From positions 38,885 to 102,884 of the forward strand of contig NZ_ATUJ01000010.1 of the NCBI RefSeq assembly GCF_000420145.1: a stretch of 64,000 nt of DNA. The letters are read 5' to 3'. The notes below the pieces were generated by a model. The model was not told the DNA's origin and made no database searches. It saw nothing but the letters and a program-made list of their open reading frames with translations. The translations under genes were made by a program, and so were the position numbers. This stretch comes from Paracoccus zeaxanthinifaciens ATCC 21588. GTDB lineage: Bacteria > Pseudomonadota > Alphaproteobacteria > Rhodobacterales > Rhodobacteraceae. Within the stretch, counting starts at the first letter, position 1. The number at the start of each line of letters is the position of its first letter. Below, piece by piece: positions 1 through 9,573 of this stretch.

Positions 1-1026
1 CAGCTGCGCCTTGGCGCGCGCGATCTCGGCCTCGGTCATGTCCTCGGCGGCGCGCTTGATCTCGTCGATGGTCAGGTTCGCCAGATCGCCCAGATCCTCG
101 GCGCCGGTGCCCGCATAGACGGTCATCATGCCGGTATCGTCATGGAAGCCCGACTGCGCGAAGATCGTGTAGCACAGGCCGCGCTCCTCGCGGATCTTCT
201 GGAACAGCCGCGAGGACATCCCGCCCCCAAGCGCCGCCGAGAAGATCTGCGAGGCGTAGAAGTCCGGCGCGTGATAGCCCGGCCCCTCGAGCGCCAGCGC
301 GAAATGCGCCTGTTCCAGCTGCTTGTCGCGGCGGAATTCGAGGCCCTGCCAGCGTGCGCCTTCGCGCTTGGCCTGCGGACGCGGCGCGACATGGCCAAGC
401 GTCGCCTCGGCCAGGCGCACGATGCGGTCGTGATCGACCGCCCCCGCCGCCGCGACGATCATCTGGCCGGGGCCGTAATGCTCGGTCACGAAACCCGCCA
501 GATCCTCGCGGCCGAAACCGCTGACACGCTCGGCCGGGCCCAGGATCGTGCGACCGATTGGCTGGTCGGGATAGGCGGCCTCTTGCAGCCAGTCGAAGAT
601 GATGTCGTCGGGCGTGTCCAGCGACTGCCCGATCTCCTGCAGGATGACGCCGCGCTCGACCTCGATCTCTCGTTGGTCGAAGACGGGGTTCAGGACGATG
701 TCGCTGATCACGTCGAAGGCCAGGTCCACGTCCTGTTCCAGCACGCGCACGTAATAGGCCGTCGCATCGCGCGAGGTATAGGCGTTGATATAGCCGCCCA
801 CATCCTCGATCGCCTCGGCGATCTGCAGGGCGCTGCGGGTCTTGGTGCCCTTGAACGCCATGTGTTCGAGGAAATGCGCGATGCCGTTCTGTTCGGCGCG
901 TTCGTTGCGCCCGCCCGCGCTGACCCAGACGCCCAGGGCCGCGGAATGCAGCCCCGGCATCTGGCGCGTCACGATGCGCAGGCCGTTGGGAAGGGTCGTC
1001 AGTCGGCTGTTGGGGTCCTGGTTCAA
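1..1026 (-). CDS. M16 family zinc peptidase, processing-peptidase type (C-terminus beyond window)
   Basis: This is an inverzincin-type (M16) metallopeptidase related to the mitochondrial processing peptidase beta subunit. Only the first 342 residues lie in the window. The zinc site is complete: HFLEH at residues 51-55 supplies two histidines and the base glutamate, and E131 lies exactly 76 residues after the second histidine, as in the HxxEH-x76-E family signature. The start is a TTG at 1026, chosen because a strong GGAGG lies 5 bases upstream; it overlaps the thrC stop codon (ATTGA). The thrC-M16 pair is common in alphaproteobacteria and the overlap suggests translational coupling. No signal peptide is visible, so a cytoplasmic location is likely. 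The substrate is unknown. Confidence 0.93.
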   Translation of the reverse strand, partial: MNQDPNSRLTTLPNGLRIVTRQMPGLHSAALGVWVSAGGRNERAEQNGIAHFLEHMAFKGTKTRSALQIAEAIEDVGGYINAYTSRDATAYYVRVLEQDVDLAFDVISDIVLNPVFDQREIEVERGVILQEIGQSLDTPDDIIFDWLQEAAYPDQPIGRTILGPAERVSGFGREDLAGFVTEHYGPGQMIVAAAGAVDHDRIVRLAEATLGHVAPRPQAKREGARWQGLEFRRDKQLEQAHFALALEGPGYHAPDFYASQIFSAALGGGMSSRLFQKIREERGLCYTIFAQSGFHDDTGMMTVYAGTGAEDLGDLANLTIDEIKRAAEDMTEAEIARAKAQL

Positions 1027-2399
1027 TTCGTCCTCCGGTCGAGGATCAGCGATTTAAGCGCCTCGACGTCGTTTTCAACCCGGGTGACGCGTTCGGGCAG
1101 ATCGAACAGCCCCGCCATGTGCGGCGGCAGGCCGGGGCGTTCGCCGATGGCGTTCTCCACCGCGTCGGGGAATTTCGCGGGATGGGCGGTGGCCAGCGTG
1201 ACCATCGGGACGCCCGGTTCGATATTGCGTTCGGCCACCGCGACGCCGATGGCGCTGTGGGGACACAGGATTTCGCCCGTGGCATCGCGCGTGGCGCGGA
1301 TCTGGGCGGTGGTTTCCTCCTCGCCGACGCGGCCCGACAGGAACTCGTCGCGCAGGGTTTCCAGCGCGCCCTGGCTGATCGAGAAGCCGCCGGCCTTCAG
1401 CTCGTCCATCAGCTGGCGAATCGCGCCCGCATCCTGGTCATAGGCCAGGTACAGCGCGCGCTCGAAGTTCGAGCTGACCTGGATGTCCATCGACGGGCTG
1501 ATCGAGGGCGCGACCTCGCCCACGCGGTATTCGCCGGTGGTCAGCGCGCGGTGCAGGATGTCGTTCTGGTTCGTGGCGACGATCAGGCGACGGATCGGCA
1601 GGCCCATGCGGCGCGCGATGCTGCCCGCGAAGATGTCGCCGAAATTGCCGGTCGGCACGCAGAAATCGGTCGGGCGCATCCCGAGGCTCGCCGCCGCAGT
1701 GAAATAGTACACGATCTGGGCCACGACCCGCGCCCAGTTGATGCTGTTCACGCCCGCAAGCCCGACGGTGTCGCGGAAATCGTGGTCGTTGAACAGGTCC
1801 TTGAGCCGCGCCTGGCAGTCGTCGAAATGGCCGGTCAGCGCCAGCGCGTGGACGTTCTGCGCGTCGGGCGTGGTCATCTGGCGGCGCTGCACCTCGGAGA
1901 CACGGCCATGCGGGTACATGATGAACACGTCCACATTATCGATGCCCTTGAACGCCTCGATCGCGGCGGACCCGGTATCGCCCGAGGTCGCGCCCACGAT
2001 GGTGATCCGCTGGCCGGACCGCTTCAGCGCGATCTGGAACAGCTGGGCGATCAGCTGCATCGCGAAGTCCTTGAAGGCCAGCGTCGGGCCGTGGAACAGC
2101 TCCAGCAGGTGATGGCCGGGGGCCAGCTGCACCAGCGGCGCGCGGGCCGCATGGCTGATCCGGTCATATGCGCGGTCGATGGCGCCGCGCAGCTCCTCGT
2201 CGGTGAAGCAGTCGCCGGTGAAGGGGCGGATCACGCGGAAGGCGATCTCCTCGTAGGACAGGCCGTCCATCCGGTCCAGGCCGTCGATGGTCGGGATCGT
2301 CTCGGGCAGGTACAGCCCCCCGTCACGCGCCAGACCGGACAGCATGGCTTGTTCGAAATCCAGGCTCGGGGCCTCTCCGCGGGTCGAGACGTAACGCAT
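1023..2399 (-). CDS. thrC: Threonine synthase
   Basis: Threonine synthase converts O-phospho-L-homoserine to L-threonine with pyridoxal phosphate, the last step of threonine biosynthesis. The protein has 458 residues, normal for the long bacterial form. It opens with the family N-terminus (RYVSTRG...DGGLYLPE), and the cofactor lysine is K110 in the motif GPTLAFKDF. The ATG at 2399 was chosen over an in-frame TTG six bases upstream, because GAAGGA sits at the proper distance from the ATG and overlaps the SURF1 stop. The gene follows SURF1 by ten bases and overlaps the start of the M16 peptidase, so all three are probably co-transcribed. Confidence 0.96.
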   Translation of the reverse strand: MRYVSTRGEAPSLDFEQAMLSGLARDGGLYLPETIPTIDGLDRMDGLSYEEIAFRVIRPFTGDCFTDEELRGAIDRAYDRISHAARAPLVQLAPGHHLLELFHGPTLAFKDFAMQLIAQLFQIALKRSGQRITIVGATSGDTGSAAIEAFKGIDNVDVFIMYPHGRVSEVQRRQMTTPDAQNVHALALTGHFDDCQARLKDLFNDHDFRDTVGLAGVNSINWARVVAQIVYYFTAAASLGMRPTDFCVPTGNFGDIFAGSIARRMGLPIRRLIVATNQNDILHRALTTGEYRVGEVAPSISPSMDIQVSSNFERALYLAYDQDAGAIRQLMDELKAGGFSISQGALETLRDEFLSGRVGEEETTAQIRATRDATGEILCPHSAIGVAVAERNIEPGVPMVTLATAHPAKFPDAVENAIGERPGLPPHMAGLFDLPERVTRVENDVEALKSLILDRRTN

Positions 2400-2409
2400 C
2401 GGCAATCCT

Positions 2410-3081
2410 TCAATAGCTGCGCTGCCTGATACGCCAGATCAGCGCCAGTGTCATCACCGCCCATGTGGCGGCGATCATGAACCACTGCATGGCATAGGAC
2501 AGGTGGTTGTTCGGTATCCCCTCGATCGCGACGGGGATGGGCTCGGCGCCCTGGTTGTCGCCCTGCACGAAGCTGGCGACGACCAGGACCGGCTCGGTGT
2601 TCAGCTGGGCGGCCATCGCGTCCACGTCGCGGGCGAACCAGATGTTCTCGTCCAGGTTCGGCGCGGGGGTCGATCCGCTGGCATCCTGCGGCCAGTGCAG
2701 GTTGCCCGTCACCTGCAGCCGCGTCGGTCCGCGGTCCAGGTGCCGGTCGTCCTGCGGCACGAAGCCCCGGTCCAGCAGGATCGCGCGTCCGTCATCCGTG
2801 ATGAAGCGCGACACGATCTGATAGCCCGCGCCCTGTTCCTTGGTGTGGGACAACACGTCGATCTCGGCCCCCGAGGTGGTGCCGGCGACGGTCACGGGCA
2901 GGTATTTCATCGAAGGGTCGATATCGGCGGGAAGCGGGACGGGTTCGGCGTCGATCCCCTGCCGGATCTCGTCCAGCATCGCTTCCTTCCAGTCGCGACG
3001 GTCCAGCTGCCACAGGCCCAGCTGGACCAGGATGGCGCATCCGACGATGCCGATCAGGACGGGAAACAGATAGCGGCGCAT
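2410..3081 (-). CDS. surf1: SURF1 family cytochrome oxidase biogenesis protein
   Basis: SURF1 proteins help insert heme a into subunit I of aa3-type cytochrome c oxidase. The product has 223 residues with the family topology: an N-terminal membrane segment at about residues 4-26, a periplasmic domain, and a C-terminal membrane segment near residues 196-216. Family motifs are visible, including LGLWQLDRR after the first helix and LLDRGFVP in the middle. The gene is the last assembly factor of the cta cluster. An intrinsic terminator lies just upstream, so it may be expressed at a lower level than ctaE. A GGAAAG close to the ATG is the only ribosome-binding candidate. Confidence 0.9.
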   Translation of the reverse strand: MRRYLFPVLIGIVGCAILVQLGLWQLDRRDWKEAMLDEIRQGIDAEPVPLPADIDPSMKYLPVTVAGTTSGAEIDVLSHTKEQGAGYQIVSRFITDDGRAILLDRGFVPQDDRHLDRGPTRLQVTGNLHWPQDASGSTPAPNLDENIWFARDVDAMAAQLNTEPVLVVASFVQGDNQGAEPIPVAIEGIPNNHLSYAMQWFMIAATWAVMTLALIWRIRQRSY

Positions 3082-3103
3082 GGGCTTTCCGGCGGGCCAT
3101 GAC

Positions 3104-3134
3104 GAAAAACGCGCGGGGAGACATCCCCCGCGCG
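3104..3134 (-). terminator. Intrinsic terminator between ctaE and SURF1
   Basis: A 9-bp perfect stem (3110-3118 with 3126-3134, loop 7) is followed on the minus strand by five consecutive T residues (3105-3109). It lies between the ctaE stop and the SURF1 start, with the T-tract ending about 22 bases before the SURF1 ATG. It should terminate or attenuate transcripts coming from the oxidase genes. Confidence 0.8.
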
Positions 3135-3156
3135 CCCTGTCGTCGCGATTGGGGGA

Positions 3157-3984
3157 TCAGCTGCCCCAGACGTAGATGACGGCGAACAGCACCAGCCAGA
3201 TCACGTCGACGAAGTGCCAGTACCAGGCGGCGGCCTCGAAGCCGATATGCTGGTCGCGGGTCATCTGGCCGCGCATGAAGCGGATCAGGCAGACCAGCAG
3301 GAAGATCGTGCCGATGATGACGTGCAGCCCGTGGAAGCCGGTCGCGATGTAGAATGCCGAGGCATAGGCCGTGTCGGCCAGGCCGAAGGCCGCGTGGCTG
3401 TATTCGTATGCCTGCAGACCGGTGAAGAAGACGCCCAGGACGACGGCGATGGCCAGGCCGTTGATGGTCGTCTTGCGGTCGCCCTCGTGTGCCCAGGCGT
3501 GGTGGGCCCAGGTCACGGCCACGCCCGACAGCAGCAGGATCAGCGTGTTGATGAAGGGCAGGTGCCAGGGGTCGAAGGTCTGGATGCCCTCGGGCGGCCA
3601 GACGCCGTCGGTGATCGGGCTCTGTTCGCCCATCGGATAGAGGGCGTTCTTCATGAAGTTCCAGAACAGCGACACGAACAGCATCGCCTCGGACAGTACG
3701 AACAGGATGAAGCCGACCTGCAGGCCGATGCGCACGACCGGGGTGTGATCGCCCGATTCAGCCTCGCGGACGACATCGGCCCACCAGCCGAAGGCGACAT
3801 AGCAGGTCGCGATCAGGCCGATCGCGAAGACCCAGGGACCGGTGAGCGGCGCGCCCATCACGGTGACGTCCCCGGTCATCCATGCGACGGCGCCGAACAG
3901 CATGACGAACACCCCCACCGAGGCGAGGAACGGCCAGATCGAGGCCGGCAGAATGTGGTAATCGTGGTTCTTTGCGTGCGCCAT
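3157..3984 (-). CDS. ctaE: Cytochrome c oxidase subunit III
   Basis: Subunit III is a membrane core subunit of aa3-type cytochrome c oxidase; it binds lipid and supports proton uptake into the D-pathway. The 275-residue product has seven predicted membrane helices and the family N-terminus ([13 protein letters not shown]). The conserved glutamate lies in the helix [23 protein letters not shown] and the C-terminal helix with [11 protein letters not shown] are also typical of the family. It lies downstream of ctaG as in Paracoccus and Rhodobacter. Subunit I is not in the window; in this lineage it is usually encoded elsewhere. Confidence 0.97.
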   Translation of the reverse strand: MAHAKNHDYHILPASIWPFLASVGVFVMLFGAVAWMTGDVTVMGAPLTGPWVFAIGLIATCYVAFGWWADVVREAESGDHTPVVRIGLQVGFILFVLSEAMLFVSLFWNFMKNALYPMGEQSPITDGVWPPEGIQTFDPWHLPFINTLILLLSGVAVTWAHHAWAHEGDRKTTINGLAIAVVLGVFFTGLQAYEYSHAAFGLADTAYASAFYIATGFHGLHVIIGTIFLLVCLIRFMRGQMTRDQHIGFEAAAWYWHFVDVIWLVLFAVIYVWGS

Positions 3985-4020
3985 CGTTGGATCCCCAGAG
4001 GCCCCCTCTTTGTCTTCAGG

Positions 4021-4593
4021 TCAGTTGATGGTCCCGGACGTGCCCGTGTCAAGCGCAGCGCTCTTGGGTTCGGTCCGATGGAAGGTATAGGACAGGGTGA
4101 TGTCGCGCACCCAGGACGCGTCGCGATCCTCGACCAGTTCGGGATCGACGAAGAAGCTGACCGGCATCTCGATCCGCTCTCCGGGCTGAAGCGTCTGCTC
4201 GGTGAAGCAGAAGCATTCGACCTTGATGAAATAATAGCCCGAGACCTCGGGGGCGACGTTGTAGCTGGCGGTCCCCGTCAGCGGCTCGTCGGTGTTGTTG
4301 ATCGCCTCGTAGAAGGCCAGCCCGTTTTCCCCGATGCGCAGGTCCATGCGCGTCTGCATGGGCCGGAACGTCCAGCCCAGATTGTCGTCCACATTCGCGT
4401 CGAAGCGCACGCGCACGATCTCGTCCAGAACCTCGTCCGAGGCGCTCTCGGCGACCTGCGTGGTGCCACCGAAGCCGGTCACGCGGCAGAACCAGTTGTA
4501 GAAGGGCACGGCGGCCCAGGCCAGCGCGCCCATGGTCAGGACGACGGCCACAAGCGCGGTGACGGTGCGGGCCTCGGGGCTCAGGCGCTTCAT
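4021..4593 (-). CDS. ctaG: Cytochrome c oxidase assembly protein CtaG (Cox11)
   Basis: CtaG/Cox11 delivers copper to the CuB site of cytochrome oxidase subunit I from the periplasmic face. The 190-residue product has one N-terminal membrane anchor (about residues 11-31) and a periplasmic beta-sandwich. The copper-binding CFCF motif is at residues 127-130, and the additional conserved cysteine is C36, just after the membrane segment. Its ATG overlaps the stop of coxF (ATGA), so translation is coupled to the preceding gene. Confidence 0.97.
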   Translation of the reverse strand: MKRLSPEARTVTALVAVVLTMGALAWAAVPFYNWFCRVTGFGGTTQVAESASDEVLDEIVRVRFDANVDDNLGWTFRPMQTRMDLRIGENGLAFYEAINNTDEPLTGTASYNVAPEVSGYYFIKVECFCFTEQTLQPGERIEMPVSFFVDPELVEDRDASWVRDITLSYTFHRTEPKSAALDTGTSGTIN

Positions 4594-4781
4594 TCGGCCT
4601 CCTCGGTCTCGGCCGGGGTCAGCGAGACGCGCGGGCTATGGTCGAACGCCTCCATCAGGTCGCCCTGGCGGACCTTGACCACGGTCAGCGCGAAGACCAG
4701 CGCGACGAAGGCCAGAAGAACCAGCCCAAGCCCGACATTGCGCGACCGGCGGCGCGAGTGCAGCTCGTGTTCGGTACGCAT
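4590..4781 (-). CDS. coxF: Small membrane protein of the oxidase cluster (CoxF-like)
   Basis: This is a 63-residue protein between ctaB and ctaG. It has a basic N-terminus (RRRSRN), one hydrophobic segment at about residues 16-35 and an acidic C-terminus. A small one-helix protein in this slot is usual in Paracoccus and Rhodobacter cta clusters, where it is annotated CoxF; its exact role is not established. The ATG at 4781 overlaps the TAA of ctaB (TAATG) and its stop overlaps the ctaG start (ATGA). The tight coupling on both sides is strong evidence that the gene is real despite its size. Confidence 0.85.
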   Translation of the reverse strand: MRTEHELHSRRRSRNVGLGLVLLAFVALVFALTVVKVRQGDLMEAFDHSPRVSLTPAETEEAE

Positions 4782-5698
4782 TACCAGCCCCCCAGCCAGC
4801 TTTGAATCAGCAGGGCGAGGAAATGCACGAACAGGTAATAGAGCGACAGCCGGAAGACGCGCTTCTCGACGGCATAGTCGTCGGCGATCGCCTGATCCTC
4901 GGACCGGCGGAAGATCTGCCAGCAGCCGCGCAGGAAGGCCACGTTCAGCACCACCGCCACCGCCATGTACAGCGGCCCGCCCACCGAGGTCAGGCCCAGC
5001 CCGATCGCGAAGGGCGCAAGCGCCACGGCATAGGCCAGGATGTGACGGCGGGTCGAGCGGCGGCCATGCGTCACCGTCAGCATAGGCACGCCCGCGCGGT
5101 GGTAATCTTCCTTCATGAACAGCGCCAGCGCCCAGAAATGCGGCGGCGTCCAGACGAAGATCAGCATGAACATCAGGATGGATTCGATGCCGATGCCGCC
5201 CGTCGCGCAGGCCCAGCCGATCATCGGCGGAAACGCCCCCGCCGCACCGCCGATGACGATGTTCTGCGGGGTCGAGCGCTTGAGCCAGACGGTATAGACG
5301 ACGGCATAGAAGAAGATCGTGAAGGCGAGGAAGGCGGCGGCGAACCAGTTCGCCACCAGCCCCAGCATCATCACCGAGATGACGCTCAGTACGATCCCGA
5401 GGCCGAGCGCCTCGTTTTCCTGCACGAGGCCCGCGGGGATGGGGCGCGACCGGGTGCGGTTCATCACCGCGTCGATGTCGCGGTCGTACCACATGTTCAG
5501 CGCGCCCGAGGCCCCGCCGCCAAGCGCGATGAACAGCACGGCGCAGAAGCCGATGAAGGGATGCACGTCGACCGGCGCGACCCACAGGCCCACGAAGGCG
5601 GTGAAGACCACCAGCGACATCACGCGCGGTTTCAGCAGCGCGACGTAATCGCGGAACTCGCCCTCGGGGCTTGCGTCATATGCGTTGATGTCGGTCAT
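4781..5698 (-). CDS. ctaB: Heme O synthase (protoheme IX farnesyltransferase)
   Basis: CtaB transfers a farnesyl group to heme B to give heme O, the precursor of heme A needed by the aa3 oxidase. The 305-residue product is a polytopic membrane protein of the UbiA prenyltransferase family. The first aspartate-rich motif is NMWYDRDID at residues 68-76, followed by MNRTRSRP. The second conserved stretch is YTVWLKRST with the following GGAAGAFPP. The gene lies 64 bases after ctaC and overlaps coxF, consistent with one transcript from ctaC. Confidence 0.97.
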   Translation of the reverse strand: MTDINAYDASPEGEFRDYVALLKPRVMSLVVFTAFVGLWVAPVDVHPFIGFCAVLFIALGGGASGALNMWYDRDIDAVMNRTRSRPIPAGLVQENEALGLGIVLSVISVMMLGLVANWFAAAFLAFTIFFYAVVYTVWLKRSTPQNIVIGGAAGAFPPMIGWACATGGIGIESILMFMLIFVWTPPHFWALALFMKEDYHRAGVPMLTVTHGRRSTRRHILAYAVALAPFAIGLGLTSVGGPLYMAVAVVLNVAFLRGCWQIFRRSEDQAIADDYAVEKRVFRLSLYYLFVHFLALLIQSWLGGW

Positions 5699-5762
5699 CG
5701 GGCCTTCACGGTTTGGCTTGTCCGGGGCGCGGCTGCGGGCCAGCCCCGAACGGCTTGTCGGT

Positions 5763-6659
5763 TCAGTCGGCGCTTGCGACCTCGACCGGGGTGGTCAGGG
5801 CGGCGGTCTGCTCGACCTCGTCGCCCATGCTGCCCCCCTGCGAGGCGACCCATTCGGCATAGACCTCGGGAGAGACGGCCTTCACGACGATGGGCATGTA
5901 GGCATGGTTCACGCCGCACAGCTCGCTGCACTGGCCGAAATAGGTGCCTTCCTGTTCGACGTTGAACCAGGCCTGGGCGATGCGGCCCGGAACGGCGTCC
6001 TGCTTCACGGCGAAGGCGGGGATGGTCCAGCTGTGGATCACGTCGCTGGCGGTCACCTGCAGCAGCACGTTCTGGCCGGTCGGCACGACGACGGCGGTGT
6101 CGGTCGCCAGCTTGTATTCCTCGGGGGCATAGCCGTACTCGGCCAGATCCTCCTCGGGCAGCATCAGGCTGTCGAAGCTGACGCCGTTGTCGGGATATTC
6201 ATAGGACCAGTACCACTGGTGGCCGGTGGCCTTGATCACGACATCCGGGTTCTCGGGCATTTCCTGGCTGCGGAACAGGATCGGCAACGAGAAGACGCCG
6301 ATCGCGATCAGCACCAGGACGGGGACCAGAGTCCAGCCGATCTCCAGCGCGGTGTTGTGGGTGAACTTGGCCGGAACCGGGTTCGCGCGCGAGTTGAAGC
6401 GCAGGATCACCGCCAGCAGCAGGCCGCAGACGAAGACCGTGATCACCGCGATGATCACCAGCACGAAATGGTCCAGCCACTGCTGATCGCGCGCCAGTTC
6501 CGTCGCAGCCGGCTGGAACCCCATGCCGCCGTCGACGGGCTTGCCGATCACCGGCAGGTCCCCGATTACGTCCTGCGCCGCAGCCGCACCAGTCAGCGCA
6601 GCCGCCGAAGCCAAGCCCGCCACTGCCGCGCATCCACGGCGAATCATCGCTATTGCCAT
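5763..6659 (-). CDS. ctaC: Cytochrome c oxidase subunit II
   Basis: Subunit II carries the binuclear CuA centre that accepts electrons from cytochrome c. The 298-residue precursor has a signal peptide ending near AAAAQ (residue 29), a transmembrane hairpin (about residues 63-87 and 105-129) and a periplasmic cupredoxin domain. The CuA ligands are present: H209, C244, E246, C248, H252 and M255. The start ATG at 6659 gives the N-terminus MAIA, which matches the Paracoccus denitrificans precursor as I remember it. This is the first gene of the cta cluster, and it is divergent from tldD across a 209-base gap. Confidence 0.98.
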   Translation of the reverse strand: MAIAMIRRGCAAVAGLASAAALTGAAAAQDVIGDLPVIGKPVDGGMGFQPAATELARDQQWLDHFVLVIIAVITVFVCGLLLAVILRFNSRANPVPAKFTHNTALEIGWTLVPVLVLIAIGVFSLPILFRSQEMPENPDVVIKATGHQWYWSYEYPDNGVSFDSLMLPEEDLAEYGYAPEEYKLATDTAVVVPTGQNVLLQVTASDVIHSWTIPAFAVKQDAVPGRIAQAWFNVEQEGTYFGQCSELCGVNHAYMPIVVKAVSPEVYAEWVASQGGSMGDEVEQTAALTTPVEVASAD

Positions 6660-6727
6660 CTTCCCATCCCATCGTGTTGGTCTGGCCGAACCGGCCGCAG
6701 GCGCAGGTCGAGCCTGCCCCTTTCCCT

Positions 6728-6757
6728 TTCACAGTACAGGTTCTATGACCATATAAT
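6728..6757 (+). promoter_or_regulatory. Candidate sigma-70 promoter for tldD
   Basis: TTCACA (6728-6733) and a perfect TATAAT (6752-6757) are separated by 18 bases in the ctaC-tldD divergent gap. Transcription would begin near 6764, leaving a leader of about 105 bases before the tldD ATG. The opposite promoter for ctaC must lie in the same gap, but I could not place it with confidence. Confidence 0.5.
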
Positions 6758-6868
6758 GCCTGTCCGGGCAAGACATACCTACAGCATTCCCGCCCCTGCG
6801 GGCATTGCGACCGGCTGCCGCGCCCCTTCGGGCGGCCCCGAAACCACGATCCCCTGCAGGAGCATTGC

Positions 6869-8284
6869 ATGAGCCGAACGCCCTTCGATCCCTTCGCCCG
6901 GATAGACCGCGACACCGCGCAGGCCATTCTTGGCGAAGCGGTCCACGGCGCCGACGACGGAGAGCTGTTCCTGGAACGCAGCCAGGCCGAATCCCTGGTC
7001 TTCGACGACGGGCGGCTGCGCAATTCCTCCTTCATGGCGGGACAGGGCTTCGGGCTGCGCGCGGTGCGCGGTGCCGTCTCGGGATACGCCCATTCGACCG
7101 AACTGACCGAGGCCGCGCTGCGCCGCGCCGCCGCGACGGCGCGGCTGGCCGTGGGCGATGGCGGCGGCACGCTGGCCCTGCCCCCGGCGATGGCGCCGGT
7201 GAACCTCTATCCCGCGATCGACCCCGCCGAGGGGCTGCCCACCGCCCACCGGATCGAGGTGCTGCGAGAGATCGACGCCTATGCCCGCACCGCCGATCCG
7301 CGCGTGGTGCAGGTCAGCGTGTCCATGGCCAGCGCCCTGCAGGAGGTCGCGATCCTGCGCCCCGAGGGCGGCCTTGCGACCGACACGCGCCCGATGGCGC
7401 GCCTGAACGTCACCGTCATCGTGGAAAACAACGACCGCCGCGAAAGCGGCACCGCCGGCGGCGGCGGACGCCACGGCCTGACCGCGCTGATCGAACCCGG
7501 ACACTGGAAGCCGCTGGTGGACGAGGCTTTGCGCATCGCGCTGGTGAACCTGCGCTCGGTCGCGGCGCCTGCGGGCGTGATGGACGTGGTGCTGGGGCCG
7601 GGCTGGCCGGGCATCCTGCTGCACGAGGCCGTCGGCCACGGGCTGGAGGGGGATTTCAACCGCAAGAAGGCCTCGGCCTTCGCGGGCCTTCTGGGCCAGC
7701 GCGTCGCGGCCCCCGGCGTCACGGTGGTCGATGACGGCACCATCCCCGACCGCCGCGGCAGTATCAACATCGACGACGAGGGCACGCCCCCCGCGCGTAA
7801 CGTGCTGATCGAGGACGGCATCCTTGTCGGCTACATGCAGGACCGCCAGAACGCGCGGCTGATGGGCGTGGACCCCACCGGCAACGGTCGCCGCGAAAGT
7901 TTCGCGCACATGCCGATGCCGCGCATGACCAACACCTACATGCCCGGCGGCGATGCCGATCCGGCGGCGATCCTGGCCGATCTGAAGGACGGCATCTATG
8001 CCGTGGGCTTCGGCGGCGGGCAGGTTGACATCACCAACGGCAAGTTCGTCTTTTCTTGCACCGAGGCGTACCGCGTGAAGAACGGCGTGGTCGGCGATCC
8101 GATCCGGGGCGCCACCCTGATCGGCGACGGGGCCACCGCCCTGCAGCAGGTGCGCGGCATCGGCAACGACATGGCGCTGGACCCCGGCATCGGCAATTGC
8201 GGCAAGCAGGGGCAATGGGTGCCCGTGGGCGTGGGCCAGCCGACGCTGATGATCGGGGGGCTGACGGTCGGCGGCTCGGCCTGA
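6869..8284 (+). CDS. tldD: Metalloprotease TldD
   Basis: TldD forms a heterodimeric metalloprotease with TldE/PmbA that degrades unstructured peptides and takes part in maturation of some modified peptides. The 471-residue length is typical. The zinc motif HEAVGH is at residues 252-257, inside the family signature LLHEAVGHGLEGDFNRK. The C-terminal half contains the usual glycine-rich segments (NTYMPGGD, GFGGGQVD). An AGGAG lies seven bases before the ATG. No pmbA/tldE partner is in the window. The divergent ctaC-tldD arrangement looks like a lineage feature rather than a functional link. Confidence 0.96.
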   Translation: MSRTPFDPFARIDRDTAQAILGEAVHGADDGELFLERSQAESLVFDDGRLRNSSFMAGQGFGLRAVRGAVSGYAHSTELTEAALRRAAATARLAVGDGGGTLALPPAMAPVNLYPAIDPAEGLPTAHRIEVLREIDAYARTADPRVVQVSVSMASALQEVAILRPEGGLATDTRPMARLNVTVIVENNDRRESGTAGGGGRHGLTALIEPGHWKPLVDEALRIALVNLRSVAAPAGVMDVVLGPGWPGILLHEAVGHGLEGDFNRKKASAFAGLLGQRVAAPGVTVVDDGTIPDRRGSINIDDEGTPPARNVLIEDGILVGYMQDRQNARLMGVDPTGNGRRESFAHMPMPRMTNTYMPGGDADPAAILADLKDGIYAVGFGGGQVDITNGKFVFSCTEAYRVKNGVVGDPIRGATLIGDGATALQQVRGIGNDMALDPGIGNCGKQGQWVPVGVGQPTLMIGGLTVGGSA

Positions 8285-8349
8285 CGTCAACGCTTCCTTA
8301 ACCAGTTGCGCGCTATGCAGGTCTCCGGAATTCGTGCCGGAGGCTTGCG

Positions 8350-9480
8350 ATGGATACCGGAACCGCCCTGCCCCTGTCGCCGGGGATCGACAGCGACATC
8401 GACTGGCTGCGGCTGATCCGGTCGCGGCGCGTGGGTCCGGCGACCTTCCACCGGTTGCTGGCCGAACATGGCAGCGCCCGCGCCGCGCTTCAGGCCCTGC
8501 CCGAAATCGCCGCGCTGTCGGGCATGCCCGATTACCGCACCTGCCCCGAGGGCGTCGCCGCCGCCGAACTGGCCGCGGGCCGACGCGCGGGCGCGGTGCC
8601 GATCCGCAGCGACGACCCCCGCTATCCGCATCGGCTGAGAGAGATCGACGGCGCGCCCCCCATCCTGTGGGTCAGGGGCGATCCGGCGTGGCTGTCGCAT
8701 GACGCGATGGCGGTGATCGGCGCGCGCAATGCCAGCTCATTGGGGCTGCGGATGGCGCGGGGGATGGCCGCGGGGCTTGGCGAAGGGGGCTTGGGCGTCA
8801 TCGCGGGGCTGGCACGCGGGATCGACACCGCCGCCCATGACGCGGCCCTGCCGACGGGCACCATCGCAGTGATGGCGGGCGGCGTCGACGTGATCTATCC
8901 CCCCGAGAACGCGGCCCTTGCCGCACGGATCGCGGAATGCGGCGCGCTGGTCTCCGAACAGCCGCCGGGAACCGAGCCTCAGGCACGCCATTTCCCGACG
9001 CGCAACCGCATCGTGTCGGGGCTGTCGCGCGGCGTCGTCGTGATCGAGGCCGCCTGCCGCTCGGGCAGCCTGATCACCGCACGCAACGCGCTGGACCAGC
9101 ATCGCGACGTGATGGCCGTGCCGGGTCATCCGATGGACGCACGCGCATCGGGCTGCAACGAGCTGATCCGCGACGGGGCCACGCTGGTGCGCAGCGCGGC
9201 GGACGTGATCGATGCCATCGGGCACCTGCCCCTGCGCCGCGCCCTCGCCCCGCAGCGCCCCGCCCCCCAGCCCCGGGCGCGTCCCGCGCGGCGCGATGCG
9301 GGCGGGCCGGTCCACCTGGAAGCACGGATCCTCTCGCGGCTCGGCCCCTCGCCCACCGAGGAGAACGACCTGATCCGCGATCTTGGCGTGCCCGCATCGA
9401 TGGCCAGCGCCGCGATCCTCGCGCTGGAACTGGAAGGTCGGGTGCAGCGTCTTGCGGGGGGGCGGCTGGCGATCGTCTGA
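8350..9480 (+). CDS. dprA: DNA-processing protein DprA
   Basis: DprA (Smf) binds incoming single-stranded DNA and loads RecA during natural transformation; it is also widespread in organisms not known to be competent. The 376-residue product has an N-terminal SAM-like domain (about 15-75) and the Rossmann-like DprA core, with AVIGARNAS at 121-129 and GLARGIDTAAH at 153-163. The PGHP-type motif is near 258-261, and a C-terminal winged-helix domain occupies about 310-376. A GGAGG ribosome-binding site is nine bases from the ATG. It sits directly before topA, a common pairing in alphaproteobacteria. Confidence 0.95.
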   Translation: MDTGTALPLSPGIDSDIDWLRLIRSRRVGPATFHRLLAEHGSARAALQALPEIAALSGMPDYRTCPEGVAAAELAAGRRAGAVPIRSDDPRYPHRLREIDGAPPILWVRGDPAWLSHDAMAVIGARNASSLGLRMARGMAAGLGEGGLGVIAGLARGIDTAAHDAALPTGTIAVMAGGVDVIYPPENAALAARIAECGALVSEQPPGTEPQARHFPTRNRIVSGLSRGVVVIEAACRSGSLITARNALDQHRDVMAVPGHPMDARASGCNELIRDGATLVRSAADVIDAIGHLPLRRALAPQRPAPQPRARPARRDAGGPVHLEARILSRLGPSPTEENDLIRDLGVPASMASAAILALELEGRVQRLAGGRLAIV

Positions 9481-9573
9481 CGGGCATTTGCACGGGGCAT
9501 GCGCAGCTGACCCGTTGACAGCAGGTCGTGCCGGACCCATGTTGCCGCCCCATTGAAGCAGCCCGAGGTTCAT

